64,000 nucleotides of DNA from Anastrepha obliqua (GCF_027943255.1 NC_072892.1:25691792-25755791); one strand, 5' to 3'. Shown: positions 9,150 to 20,135, numbered from the stretch's first letter. Program-made: numbers and translations. The notes: generated from the letters alone by a model not told the origin.

Positions 9150-10860
9150 GGTCATATTGCATGGATCCAACGTTCCGCGTTATTTTTGACGTGATAACGT
9201 CTTATAATTCGATTTAGCCGGCTGCACGCACGAAAAAATGTGTCGTTACCTTGCTCATTAGTGTTACCTTGCTCATTTGTCGTTACCTTGAATGAACTGC
9301 AAGCGAAAGCGCGGAACGAACAAAGCAAACGAACGGCAACGTTCGACATCTTGCTCTCTCCTACTTAAGTGAGCGTATATATGTATGTATATGCGCATAT
9401 GTACATATATAAATTCACGTATTTGTATTTGCATATGCCTTCTTATTGATTATTATTAATTTGATTTACTTGAAGAATTTAAAATAAAACCAAGTTTGTT
9501 AATAATACCTGTTATTTTAATGTTATTATTATTAATTTTATAAATTATATAAATTATATATGAAGGAAAAAATGTATATTAATATTTACCACATACCTTA
9601 TAAGATATGTTGTATACTAATATATGTATATAAACATGCATATACATATACAATTTCGCGCAATTTTCAAAAAGAACAAATCTATATGTAAAGATGTATA
9701 CAAGTCATATGGACATATCAAATATACGAATCTATTCCGTACGCAAGCAAATGTAAGCTAATGTGCTTGAACTGCAAGCGAGAGCGCGGAACGAACGACA
9801 AAGAGCACAATCGGCCCCCGCGTTCGGCAACGTTCGACATCTGGCTCTCTCCTACTTGAGTGCCTTCTTCCTGTGTGCGTTGTAATGAACCATTTCTCTG
9901 TTGAGAATAGGACGATGATAGAAAAAGTAGGAAATGAAAGGGAGTGTTTCGAGTGTAAAGTGTCTTGAAAAAGGCAAATCGATGATGGTGCCTCTTAGTG
10001 TTGTTGACTTATTAACGTCTGATGCATAATCGAAATTGAAGATATACAGTAGGTTCTGTTTTTATGCGGCTTTTTTTTTATGCGGTTTTGAAATAGTGCG
10101 GTTTTTTTTTAAATTACAAAATGCATGTCGACCTATCGGGTCATACATATAAACAAGATTCTAAACCAGCTAAGCAAAAACTCATCACAGATTACATCAG
10201 AAATGCTAACCCTACAAGTATGGAACTGCCTGCATAACTATCTAGATCAGACGTGTACATTTCCTAAAGTGACGAAAGTGATTGTACGCCAAATCCTAAA
10301 CGAACGCGCAACATGTGGGTATTGTCTGATTCTATTTGTGACTTAAATTTATTTTTCGATTCTGACGTTTCTTAAATAAAGATATAATTTTCAAAAATAC
10401 AATATTTTGTTCATGCGATTTTATTTAATTATTTCAGATTCACGCGGTCTATGGAACGTATCTATAGTTATAATATGGGACTAGTGCCCTTTTTTATGCG
10501 ATTTTATTACATTATTTCAGATTTATGCGGTTTTAGCATTTGAAACGTATCTATAGTTTTACTATAGAACTAGTAGCTTTTTTTATGCTGTTTTTTTTAT
10601 GCTGTTTCTTGCGGAACGTATCTACCGCATAAAAACAGAACCTACTGTATTTCATGAATTTGATAAATGTTTCGTCATTTTTCACGTTTGTGTAAATGTA
10701 ACTTGACCTATTCCATTGCAATTCCATTTACCTCCTCCTCTATATCCATACAAAATATCTATCAAGCAAATAAAATTAAAATTTTGTTTTGAAAATTGCA
10801 ACCATTCCATCAATATTTTCTTATGAAGTTGTCACGTTAAACTATCGTCAGTAAACCGAC
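9150..10860. mobile_element. Unidentified insert inside the Tc1-like transposase gene
   Basis: The transposase frame breaks between VWRKRGCL (rightmost part, near 10862) and TVKHGGG (near 9130-9150), which normally lie a few residues apart. The intervening 1.7 kb is therefore foreign. It contains a pair of about 90-bp direct repeats (9297-9376 and 9773-9862; shared words GCGCGGAACGAAC, GGCAACGTTCGACATC and TGGCTCTCTCCTACTT, the left copy with one mismatch), short tandem GTTACCTTGCTCAT words, an AT-rich core and a separate Tigger-type MITE. Its class is unknown; the direct repeats could be remnants of short LTRs or a satellite unit. Confidence 0.5.
10047..10647. mobile_element. Tigger/pogo-type MITE with perfect inverted repeats
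   Basis: The left end, from 10047, begins CAGTAGGTTCTGTTTTTATG and continues CGG; the right end is its exact reverse complement to 10647 (23 bp). TA flanks both sides (10045-10046, 10648-10649). The CAGTAGG start and TTTTATGCGG word resemble Tigger/pogo termini (family knowledge). Inside, a subterminal block of about 110 bp (GAACGTATCTATAGTT, TTTTTTATGC, ATTATTTCAGATT) is duplicated. No transposase is encoded; the small frame at 10125-10346 is not recognisable. Confidence 0.75.
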
Positions 10861-11992
10861 TTTACAGACAACCTCTTTTTCTCCAAACTTTTTCACGACC
10901 ATCAGATCTACAGATACTGAACTTACACTCATCAGAAAATATGACTTGGTTCCAAAACGTTTGGTCATATTTTTCATGACCTTTTGCGAATGAAATCTGT
11001 TTACTCCGATTGACACTACTCACGAAGGGCTTTTTCCTAACATTGCGCCCATGATAACCAGCACTATGCAAAACCCGGCGAATAGTTTGGGTGCTAAATG
11101 GTTTTCCAGTCTCATTTTCAACTTCAGATTTCAATTTGGGGGCACTTATTTTGGGGTTTGTCCTGATTTTCCGGACGACTAAGCTTTTTTCTCTGAGACT
11201 TAGGAGCGACGGACGCCCACAACGCTCTTAATTAGTGACGCTTCCCGCACTTTTATATTTATTCACAATCTTTTGAACTCTAGTAAAACATCTATCTATC
11301 AAGCGACCGATTTCTCGCAATGATTTATATTCCTTGTGATAGGTGTTTTATAATCAATTTTTTTAAATCATCAGAAAGCTCTTTTCCGCTTGGTGCCATT
11401 ACTAAAAATGTTGCAAAAATTAATGCAAAACGTACTTCACTACATTTTTATACTCACTTTAATTATTTCCTTGTAATAGCTTTAACTTTTTTAATCAATA
11501 CGTAAAAATAAATGTTACGCTAACTGAACAATCGTTTGCTGTATACTAACTTCTGTGACATAAATTTCGCTGACATCAAAGACAAAGCACAGCGTGGATA
11601 ACGGTACCTAAAATTTACAGCTAAATTAAGGCGCATATGAAAGCTTATCACAGTACCCAATTACCGTGTGTAAAATATTTTGATTACATATTAAGGAAAG
11701 CGTTAACGTCAAACAATTCCATTAATCAGGCTCCTGTATACTTATTTGTGTTACTAACTGTATCAACAAAAACACGCTCACTACGATAACAGTTAGATAA
11801 AGTTTGCCAACGGTTATTGAAAACTCCGATAAAAGCCAGACTAACTCGTTTCCTTCGAAGTATTGAATTACTGCCATAAATTATATGCTAAAAACATTTT
11901 ATACGATACATCCAACACACTTAGTAATAATAATTATTTTTACCATCTAATACTTTCATCTTGATTTTGCTTCTCCATTCTCGTCCTAACAG

Positions 11993-12350
11993 CTACACCA
12001 CGAATAACATCGATCTACAAAAGCTCGCTCAACACACCGAGATGCCAAAGGTTACCACAGCTTTCGGCAGCAATCGCGAATTTTCCATTTATGAGATATC
12101 CTTCTATTGGTACAAAGTTATTGGAGTTCTACTCGTTTGGCTATTGGCCATTCCTCTTAGCTACATTTGGCGCCGGGATGAAGAGGAAAAGCTTAATCCC
12201 CATCTTTACGCGCCCTTTATACAACGCCTCCTAAAGGGGCGCACACCTCTAGCAATGGAAGAAATGGAAGAGTTCCCGTTGAAAACACCAATTCCAATGG
12301 AAGAGAAGGAAAATAATGATGGAACAACCATTTCAATGCCAGAGAAATAG
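11993..12350 (+). CDS. SLC5 transporter, terminal coding exon
   Basis: The acceptor TCCTAACAG ends at 11992 and the first base completes a codon with the two bases left at 4434 (ATC, Ile). The frame then reads YTTNNIDLQKLAQ, a transmembrane segment (VIGVLLVWLLAIPLSYIW, last helix of the SLC5 core), a charged cytosolic tail and a stop at 12348-12350. Exon phase, the last helix and its position make this the 3' end of the gene started at 2858. The separating intron (4435-11992) is 7.6 kb, against 60-190 bp for the others, because of transposon insertions. Confidence 0.85.
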
Positions 12351-12405
12351 GCAAATCAAGGACTTGTGGATAGGATATTTAAAAATAAGATAACTAGAAA
12401 ATTTT

Positions 12406-12411
12406 AATAAA
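12406..12411 (+). terminator. Polyadenylation signal of the SLC5 gene
   Basis: AATAAA lies 56 bases after the stop codon, in AT-rich sequence. No other canonical signal is closer. Confidence 0.55.
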
Positions 12412-12755
12412 TATTAGGCAAATATAAAATTTCAGTATTAGTAAAATATTTTTTTAATTTTTTTAAAACTAATAATATAAATCGGTTGAAAGATTTTTGC
12501 CGAGTCCAACCAAAATAACAAGGGGAACCGAGTCCTTTTCGATTTGGTCTATTCCACGCAGAGATGACCTCATCTTTTCGCTTCCAGGACCATCAGAAGC
12601 CACATTTAGCAACAGATTCAAGAGAACGCACTAATAGAGCAGTAATCCTTAAAAATTCTGACTAAAGTAGTAGTATTGCACAATGTTTTTTTACGCTGTC
12701 GATTCGATTCGTGTGAGAGTCCTTTTATACGCCGTGAGATTTAATCTGTCAGGAC

Positions 12756-14018
12756 CAGTGATGGTAAATGTAGGGAAAATTCCCTACATGTAGGGATTTT
12801 TGTCGAAAAATGTGGGTGTAGGGAAAAGAAGGACAGATTTTTTTAAATTCTGTAAATGTAGGGAATTTTCAAGAAGGACAGAAAAAATTTTAAAATAGCG
12901 GGGTAAAATTAAAAAAGTTCATTTAAAATAAAAATCCGCAGTAGGATTTCATGCCAGATTTCTTTTCCTTATGGCAGCATACTTTAAAAGCGTTAATACG
13001 GCAACATTGCCTTTTTTTTCTTCGTTAACGCTAGCACGATTTTTTCTTTGCGCGAAAATTGTTAGTTGTCCCACGTTTTCTGGTGCTTTTCACTTTTGAA
13101 ATAAGTTTGCAATTATTTTAGTTTTAGCTTTTTTTATATTTAAAATTCATATATAATATTTTACAGAAATGAGCTCCTCCTCTTCGACTGACTCTTCGGA
13201 GGAACACCAGGAAAAACAATGCAAGTATCGGAAACAAAAGTTCAATAACAAGTGGCTTGACGACGACAATTTTAGTGGATGGTTGGAAGCTGTGGCTTAC
13301 GATCCATTCAAATGCAAATGCGCAGCGTGCGACAAAGTTTTGAGCTGTGGCAAGTCTGATTTACAGAAGCACGCCAACACAAAAATGCACCAAAATATAT
13401 GAAGGCGTTTAAAAAGACATCTAAAATAAACAGCTTTTTTTAGAAAAAGCGAGTAAACCAAAAGGTTCCAGAAATTTCGAAATAAGACTTAGCATGTTCT
13501 TCGCTGAGCATAATGTTGCGCTGCAAGTGGTGGACCATTTAATCCCACTCTTAAAAGAAATCGTGCCCGATTCTGAAATAATAAAAAACTCTGAGCTCGG
13601 AGGAAAGAAGTGCACCAGCGTAATAAAAAATGAATTGGCAAAAGAGGAAAAAGACAATTTAGTTAAAAAATTAAAAGTAAACAAATTTTCTGTAATATCG
13701 AACAGAGCACAGATATCGGACTCAATAAGCATATGTGTCTCATGGTGAGATTTTTCGACGAGGAAAGTGAGCGGCTTGTGGTTAAGCTGCTGGATCTAAT
13801 TCCAATAAGAACTGATTGCACTGCAGAAGCTCTGTACGGAATTTTTAAAAAATCTTAAGCAAACAATTTTGACGTTGCAAGTGCCTCATTATAGTGTAAG
13901 AACAGGAGAAAAAAATGTAGGGAATTTCGTAGGGAAAATTTGTTGTAAGCGTAGGGAAAAGTAGGGAATTTTTTTGGGCTGTGTAGGGATTTTTTCAAAA
14001 AACCATTTACCATCACTG
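12756..14018 (+). mobile_element. hAT transposon, internally deleted, with 8-bp target duplication
   Basis: Perfect 15-bp inverted ends (CAGTGATGGTAAATG and its complement) are flanked by the 8-base duplication GTCAGGAC (12748-12755 and 14019-14026), both diagnostic of hAT elements. The repeated word GTAGGGAA near both ends adds subterminal repeats. The plus strand encodes a BED-type zinc finger (13169-13402; CKCAAC...HANTKMH), then an FFAEHNVALQVVDHLIPLLK block (13494 on), EQSTDIGLNKHMCLMVRFF and LLDLIPIRTDCTAEALYGIF blocks. These are N-terminal and middle hAT transposase parts. At least two frameshifts and loss of the catalytic core and dimerisation region make it non-autonomous. Confidence 0.9.
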
Positions 14019-14037
14019 GTCAGGACTGATATTGCAG

Positions 14038-14751
14038 CAGCGTTGCCAACCATACCATTTTAATGGTATCTATACCATGAAACTGAGTCCCATACCATAT
14101 ACCATGATGTCTATCATGGTATCATGGTATAACATTTCTTCCTCAGGAGAAACGGAATGAATGATTTGGGAAACATTTTTTTTTCGATGCGTTTATTTAA
14201 AATTTTTATCTTAGTTTTTGGACAATTTTATCGATGACACGGCTTCAGTCCGTGACTGAATCATTTGTATACCGTTCGTTCGCAGCTACAATTGAAGTGA
14301 TCAATCGGTTTATTCTATTCTATTTTGAATTGTTGTTAGCTATATTCTGTCCATGAAAGTAGAGGTGTAAGAATGGAAAGCTAGATACTAATCACATTCC
14401 GAGAGCGCCACAAAAATTCACTAGAACCTCCGGTCGATAAAATCACATCCGTCCAATTGAAAACTCTCTTTATAATAAGCCGAAGGAAACTAGAAGTACA
14501 GCGGTTGACAGCGGGGAAGAGGATGGCGGAGATAATTATATTTTCGAAGATGTCTGAATCGGATTCTATAGCTATTGAATAACTATTAATGTCATTGAGA
14601 AAAATTTATGTTGTTGAGAAGTTTATCATATAAAAAATTTGAATTTCCCTGAGGCACCCTGTTTTATCGGTAGATACCATTATTTTCCCTGAAATACCAT
14701 CATTTCTCCCTCTCCATACCATGATCCGAGCGCTACGGGTTGGCAACGCTG
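14038..14751. mobile_element. Second hAT-type non-autonomous element
   Basis: The inverted ends CAGCGTTGCCAACC and GGTTGGCAACGCTG are perfect over 14 bp, with the 8-base duplication TATTGCAG on both sides (14030-14037 and 14752-14759). ATACCAT-rich sequences sit inside each end. No recognisable transposase remains. It lies 19 bp from the end of the previous hAT element but has different ends, so it is a separate family. Confidence 0.85.
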
Positions 14752-14759
14752 TATTGCAG

Positions 14760-15310
14760 CAGTAAACATTCGCACTGCTGCGACGTGGACGTGAAAGGTT
14801 ATGGAAGAATTAAACACAAAAAAAAACAATCCACCGAGTTTTCGATTACCCGATAATATCTAAAGGAAACTTTAACTGAAGCAAAACTGTATTCGACTAG
14901 GTAGGCAAGAAAGCCCCAAAATTTTTTATCGCGCTACTTCCCGTACTCACACTTTACAAGGTATGGGACGTCGTTCTTTTTTTCTTAAATTTTGCATTTG
15001 AATTTTTTTGAAAAAAAACGTGAAATCTGTGAAAGCCGTCCTTCAATAAACATAAAAAAACAATTTTTCAAGTGCATAAATTCTTTGTGTGAATAAAATC
15101 TTTAAATGAACCCATGAAAAGCATTAGATGTAATCAATTAATTATTATAAATCTCGTACCGAAACCATTTTAAATTTATTTATTTAAACATTAGACACTA
15201 GTCTCACGTTTTGTGTTCATCGTAATCAAGTTATTGACTCTCTCGATATGGATTTCATGTACACCCAACTCTCTTACTACACGATCTTTTTTAAGACGTT
15301 TTTGTAATAC
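14760..15310. other. Spacer, nothing recognised
   Basis: AT-rich sequence between two transposons. No open frame, RNA gene or inverted repeat could be supported. Confidence 0.5.
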
Positions 15311-15649
15311 TAGGCTGTTCAATAAGTTTTGCGGTTTGGTTTATTTTTGGAGGGTTTAAAAGCAAAGGAAGTTTATGAACGAATGCTGGAAGTGTGTGAG
15401 GACTTTTCGCCATCAATTAGTACAGTAGAAAGGTAGGTTGCTGAATTTAAAGGTGGTCGTACAAGAATTGAAGACGATCCATGTCGAAGACGTCAAAAAA
15501 CAGCAACAGCAACGATAGCAGAAATCGTAGAAAAAAATACGGGATATCGCATTGGAAACTCGTCGAGTGACTGAAAGAGATTTAGTAGAAGCCCTAGGCA
15601 TCTTAATGGGTAGTGTAAGCAATATTTTGACTGAAGTATTGTGTTTCAG

Positions 15650-15970
15650 CGGCCGCCGTAGCCGAATGGGTTGGTGCGTGACTACCATTCGGAATTCACA
15701 GAGAGAACGTTGGTTCGAATCTCGGTGAAACACCAAAATTTAGAAAAACATTTTTCTAATAGCGGTCGCCCCTCGACAGGCAATGGCAAACCTCCGAGTG
15801 TATTTCTGCCATGAAAAAGCTCCTCATAAAAATATCTGCCGTTCGAATCGGCTTGAAACTGTAGGTCCTTCCATTTGTGGAAAAACATCAAGACGCACAC
15901 CACAAATAGGAGGAGGAACTCTGCCAAACACCCAAAAAGGGTATACGCGCCAATTATATATATACCTATA
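15650..15970 (+). repeat. Full-length SINE family 1 copy with 13-bp target duplication
   Basis: This is the cleanest copy of the family: 321 bp bounded by TATTGTGTTTCAG at 15637-15649 and 15971-15983. The head (A-box TAGCCGAATGG, B-box GGTTCGAATCT with a long insert between, as in class II tRNAs) covers about 80 bp. A body of about 220 bp follows (with CTGCCATGAAAAAGCTCCTC and AACATCAAGACGCACACCAC) and an ATATATATA-rich tail. It is inserted inside the mariner transposase frame. Confidence 0.9.
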
Positions 15971-16275
15971 TATTGTGTTTCAGAAAGCTGTGTGCACAAT
16001 TGGTGCCACATCCACTAACAATGGAACAAAAACACAATCGAATGCGATTTTCTCAGCAAAATTTAGAACCTTTAAGAAAGCAAAAAGTAAATTTTATGCA
16101 TCGATTCATCACTATGGATGAGACTAAAACACAAGCAGAGGCTAAGGAGTGGTATAAACCTGGTTCTTCGGCTCCAGAAATCGGCCAAGAAAGTATTAGC
16201 ATCAGTTTTTTGGGATGCGAAAGTAATTTTGTTTGTGGATTACTTGCAAACTTGTAAAACAATAAATTCTGAATA

Positions 16276-17855
16276 CAGGGTCGGACACTCGAAGTGTAAC
16301 CAACTTCAAACCGCTCGTGCATCAGGTGTCTGTTAATTGGCTAAATGGCAGTCCAGAGTATTGCTTACAAGCGCGCGGAAGCATTTTGCCGAAAGTAAAC
16401 GCGAAAAAAAATCAGTAATAGATTTCAAACGTAATAGTGGGATTGCATTATATCTATTTGGCTGGAAAATCACAACCAGTGATTGTTCGTGAGCTCGAGC
16501 ACCTTAAACTAAATAAAGTTTTTGTTTATCGCACAATTACTCGTTACAATGACGCTGGCATCAGCGCGGAATGTCATGGAGGTGGTCATCAAAATACTGC
16601 AAAGTCACGTGAAATGGTTCAACAAGTGAAGAAGCGATTAGAGCGAAATCCCCGACGAAGTGCCAATCAAATGACGAAAGAACTGAAAATATCTGACCGT
16701 AGCATCCGCCGGGTGCTGAAAACTGATCTCAAAATCAAGCCTTACAAGATCCAAAAGACGCATGATCTCACACCAAAGTAACAACAAGTCCGACTTGAGG
16801 AGTAGCTTCGCTTGGCCGAAAGCGGTCAATTTCCGAACATTGTGTTTTCTGACGAGAAAATTTTTCAAATCGAGCAATTCGTAAAGTTCCAAAACGATAG
16901 GGCTTATTTGACCGACCGTTCAGCACCCGCCACAAGTAATGGTTCGGGTCGCTGTAATCGCGGATGGCCCTCTCCAATCGTTTTCATCGAGCTTGGCGAC
17001 AAGGTAAATGCGAAATATTATCAAGAAAGTATTCTGAAGGCTGCTTGAAGCAGACAAACATTTCGGTAGCAGATCAAGGACGTTTCAATAGGATTCGGCA
17101 CCGTCTTACAAGCTCGAGTGAACCAAGAATGACTAAAAAACAACGTTCCGAACTTCATAACGTCCACACAATAGCTCTCAAATTCACCAGAGGCGAGTAC
17201 GATGGATTATTCTCTTCGGGCCATTTTGGAGTGCAAAGTCCGAACTAAAAGATTCACCAGTCTCGAGGCGCTAAAAAATGCCATTGTCCATGAGTGGGCC
17301 AAAATACCTGCAAGTCACATTCGAGGTCATAGTCAAGGCAAAAGGTGGTCATAACGAGCAAAAGTAAATTGATTCTCAATTTTGTATTATTTTCACACAT
17401 TTTTTACTTTGAATTGTAAAGGGGTTTTCAATAAGGGCGGGTAGATGTTGAAATGGAATAAAATGGCGTTTGCTGTGTGGCACGTAGCGCCGTCCTGCTG
17501 GAACCACATGCCGTCTAGGTCCATATGGTTCAATATGGGCTATACGAAATTGGATGGGCCACCACGTCTACCGAAAAATGGGCGCAATGCACGCAACGTT
17601 TGCGTTAATGAACACTCAGTTTGATAATAAAGTTTTATCATTTGAACGTGCTGTTCAATCGTGCCACTTGCCATGATGATTTGGCATAAACAACTGAATA
17701 ATAAACAAAAGATTTGACAGATGTCACCAAAACAAAATGGCTGCCACAGGGTGCCAAAATCGACCCGCGCCAATTGAAAAACCCTTTATAAAAGTAATTT
17801 TCCAAACTAAATGTGTGGCCTTTTTAATTGGTTACACTTCGAGTGCCGAACCCTT
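16276..17855 (+). mobile_element. maT-like Tc1/mariner element nested in the mariner
   Basis: The inverted ends share ACTCGAAGTGTAACCA (left from 16276, right to 17855) with TA at 16274-16275 and 17856-17857. Removing 16276-17857 restores mariner codons (GAA TAT TAT TGT). The plus-strand transposase is decayed. Residues encoded at 16437-16781 show two helix-turn-helix regions (VFVYRTITRYND, RSANQMTKELKISDRSIRRVLK). The 16812-17048 frame has NIVFSDEKIFQIEQFV (first Asp) and SPIVFIELGDKVNAKYYQE. The C-terminus (about 17240-17350) shows KNAIVHEWAKIPASHIRGH. Stops and frameshifts are present, and another element sits in its 3' part. Confidence 0.8.
17419..17786 (-). mobile_element. Deleted Tc1/mariner-like element nested in the maT-like element
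   Basis: The imperfect inverted ends (AAGGGGTTTTCAATAAGGGC at left, AAGGGTTTTTCAATTGGCGC in reverse complement at right) are flanked by TA (17417-17418, 17787-17788). The minus strand joins an N-terminal piece (SGTIEQHVQMIKLYYQTECS...TQTLRALRPFFGRRGGP) to a catalytic piece with MDLDGMWFQQDGATCHTA. The part between is missing, so the 368-bp element is a deletion derivative, and the third nesting level here. Confidence 0.75.
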
Positions 17856-18075
17856 TATTATTGTAACTTTTTGGACCAGCTGAAGGAAAAACTTCGTGAA
17901 ATAAGATCCAGTTTGCAAAAGAAAAAACATCTTAATACATAAAATCAATGAATTAGAATTTGAGTTGTTGGAGCATCCAGCGTATTCACCAGATTTGGCC
18001 CCTAGGGGCTTCCACCTGTTTCCAAACCTAAAAAAATGCATGCATAGAAAGCGTTTTTCGTCATTGATAGTCATG

Positions 18076-18739
18076 GCGGACGCAGTGCTTATTGATTAAA
18101 CTTCGTTAATTTAAACTGTTTTTTTAATAAAATCACTAAGTTATTTTTTATCGCATCTACTTCTATTTCATACCTATTTTAATGATCACATGAAAATTTT
18201 CTTTTTGCTCCCATTGTCACGCGTTTAAGTCTCAAAAGATCCTTGCGTTTTTATTCATATTTGTTCTATTAATCTATGAAATAAAAACTATGTACAACTG
18301 AATATCTGCTATCGCTAATTTAAAAAATTTGCATTTTCCGTGTACCTATTTTAATGGTCACCCTACAAGACACTGCTGAGTACTTTCGCCAAAAATTCCA
18401 ACACATTATATTTCATCCACGCGAAAAAAAAAATTATAATAAGTTCATCATTCCTCAACTTCAACAACCTTATCCTTCCAATCCTTACTCCCGCACAAAA
18501 GTCAGTGCATTACTTGCATTGTGGCTGCTAAAACAAGCAAGAAACAAAGAAAAAGGCACAGTTACGCATTGCATCAGGGGCGCCAGCAAGAGGAAGCGGG
18601 CAGCCGCGGTAATAACAATAAATTTAGCGAAGTCCTCTACCATCTGTGTGATCCTTCTGCCGGAAAAATGTGACACACAGGTGGCGCTTCAAGCAATAAG
18701 AAGGCATGGTTCCTAAGCACCGACAGGTGGGCATTACCA
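18076..18739. other. Spacer, possibly repeat-derived
   Basis: A plus-strand frame at 18354-18716 has no recognisable domain and reads like random sequence. The word ACCTATTTTAATG occurs at about 18172 and 18344, each followed by RTCAC, about 172 bp apart. This may be remnant repeat structure. Nothing further can be supported. Confidence 0.4.
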
Positions 18740-18875
18740 CTATTTAGGATTGGTAGCGGCAGGCTAATTACCTACACCGTCAGAAAGCAAAATAGATCAA
18801 TGAAACAAACGCAGGGCCTTGTCGAGGCCCTATGCTTCCGAGTGGAGTGAACAAGGCAAAAAAAAAAAATAAAAT
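18740..18875 (+). repeat. Degenerate retroposon 3' end with poly-A
   Basis: A GGCCTTGTCGAGGCCCTATG segment is followed by GTGGAGTGAACAAGGC and an A-run (about 18859-18870). A local reading of VEALCF resembles the IEALCS ending of the RTE-like LINE at 1-1551, so this is probably another RTE-type 3' end. No duplication was identified. Confidence 0.35.
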
Positions 18876-18898
18876 GCGTATTATCAGAATGGCATATA

Positions 18899-19839
18899 TT
18901 GGGTGTGCAACTAAGTTTTAAAGGTTTTTTTTCGATTTCAAAAATTTATTGTTAAAAATTGGTACAACCTATTTTATCCAAAATACTGTCCATCACTAGC
19001 TATAACTTTTTCCCACTTCTATGGTAATGCATGGATTCCGTCCCAATAAAACTGCTCGCTTTTGGAGGCGAAGAACTCATCAAGCCAATTTTGGATACCT
19101 TCAACCGAAGTGAAACGCACTACCGTAAGGGCATTCTGCATCGACCGGAACAAATGGTAATCTGATGGTGCAAGATCTGGGCTATAAGGCGGGTGGGGTA
19201 GAACTTCCCATCCGCTACCATCGAGATAGGTTTTGACCACTTGTGCGACATGCGGCCGAGCATTGCCATGATGAAAGATCAATGTCTCATGTCTGGTTTC
19301 CCATTCTGGACGTTTTTCCGCAATTGCTCGCTTCAATCGCATAAGTTGTTGTCTGTAGAGTGCTCCGTTTATCGTCTGACCACTTTTCAGTAGTTCGTGG
19401 TAAACGATTCCCTTCTGGTCCCACCAAACGCAGAGCATTACCTTGCTGCCATGGATATTTGGCTTTGGCTTCGCGCTCCTTGTCGGCTGTGTCAAAGTCA
19501 CCACTTTTGAATCGTCGGAACCAGTACTCGCAGGTTGAAATTGATGGAGCATTCTCACCGTAAGCCTCACACAGCATCCGATAACTTTCCGCTGCACTTT
19601 TCTTCAGATGGAAGCAAAATAGCAATGCTTCCCGCGAATGAAGTTTTGTAGGCACAAAAGCTGACATAGTCTTTGTATAAAAAAATTTTTTGTTTACACT
19701 TCGACGAAATGACACAAACTAAGAAACGACACTTAATGATGACGCTTTCACATGAAACTCGTTACACAAATACTCAGTACAATTTGGCACTAGTATTACT
19801 ATATGTTTTAAATCCTTTAAAACTTAGTTGGACACCCAA
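18899..19839 (-). mobile_element. Mariner element, internally deleted
   Basis: The inverted ends (TTGGGTGTGCAACTAAGTTT at left; TTGGGTGTCCAACTAAGTTT in reverse complement at right) are flanked by TA (18897-18898, 19840-19841). The minus-strand transposase starts at about 19667 (MSAFVPTKLHSREALLFCF) and includes CEYWFRRFKSGDFDT. It then jumps, with a deletion, to GSKVMLCVWWDQKGIVYHEL. ETLIFHHGNARPHVAQ replaces the usual HQDNARPH; the catalytic Asp is changed to Gly. YSPDLAPSDYHLF follows. The deletion, a frame shift and the altered catalytic residue make it inactive. Confidence 0.85.
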
Positions 19840-20061
19840 TACAACATTTTTTAAATGGGGAAATCAAATATTTCATTTGATATTCCTTTCCCTTATCGGT
19901 GTGAATTCTATATATCTTTTACCAATAGCAATTTCATATAAGTGAAAAATATATCTACTGTACTTTAAACGGAAAAGCAACTCATTTGTATGCTTATAAT
20001 GTGGCTGGCTGCTCTGAAAAAAGTAAATACTAGTGTGAAATTTTGTAAATTTTTGTTGTAT

Positions 20062-20135
20062 GGTCGCCATAGCCGAATGAGTAGATGATTGGCTAAAATG
20101 CGTGAGTTCTAATCTCCGTGGTAGAAGCACCGTAT
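20062..20135 (+). repeat. SINE family 1, head-only fragment
   Basis: GGTCGCCATAGCCGAATGAG keeps the A-box, and GAGTTCTAATCTCCGTGGT is a weakened B-box. The body and tail are absent. It matches the subfamily at 5819-6012. Confidence 0.55.

Larger units (their letters stand above)
8410..11760 (-). mobile_element. Tc1-like DNA transposon, interrupted and decayed
   Basis: Imperfect terminal inverted repeats (CAGTTAGTAGGAGAAGTAAG at the left; the reverse complement of the right end starts CAGTTAGTAACACAAATAAG) are flanked by TA at 8408-8409 and 11761-11762. The transposase is on the minus strand in two halves. The N-terminal half (10862-11134 and just upstream) shows TIRRVLHSAGYHGR, KKPFVS and NQVIFSDECKF with the first catalytic Asp. 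The C-terminal half (about 8700-9150) shows TVKHGGG-type sequence, DRYGYLNILKS and FQQDNDSKHTSN with the second catalytic Asp. Stops and an insert at about 9150-10850 separate them. Confidence 0.85.
15311..18075 (+). mobile_element. Mariner element carrying two nested insertions
   Basis: The left end (GGCTGTTCAATAAGTTTTGC after a TA) resembles mariner termini. The decayed transposase reads SISTVER, VAEFKGGRT, EDDP, ATATIAEIVEK, then RRVTERDLVEALGI-type sequence up to about 15649. It resumes after a SINE at 15984 with CAQLVPHPLTMEQKHNRM, FMHRFITMDET (first Asp) and KKVLASVFWDAKVILFVDYL. It is cut again at 16275 and resumes at 17858 with YCNFLDQLKEKLREI, LLEHPAYSPDLAP-like sequence and the third Asp region. 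Frameshifts and stops occur in all parts. The matching right terminus was not found, so it is probably 3' truncated. Confidence 0.8.

Noticed and set aside
9297..9862. Solo or paired LTRs
   Set aside because: The direct repeats are only about 90 bp, without TG..CA ends, primer-binding site or retroviral-type coding sequence between them.
10125..10346. Small gene in the Tigger-type MITE
   Set aside because: 73 codons, no domain, and part of a non-coding element.
18354..18716. 120-codon plus-strand frame
   Set aside because: No domain, no splice support, and next to a retroposon 3' end.
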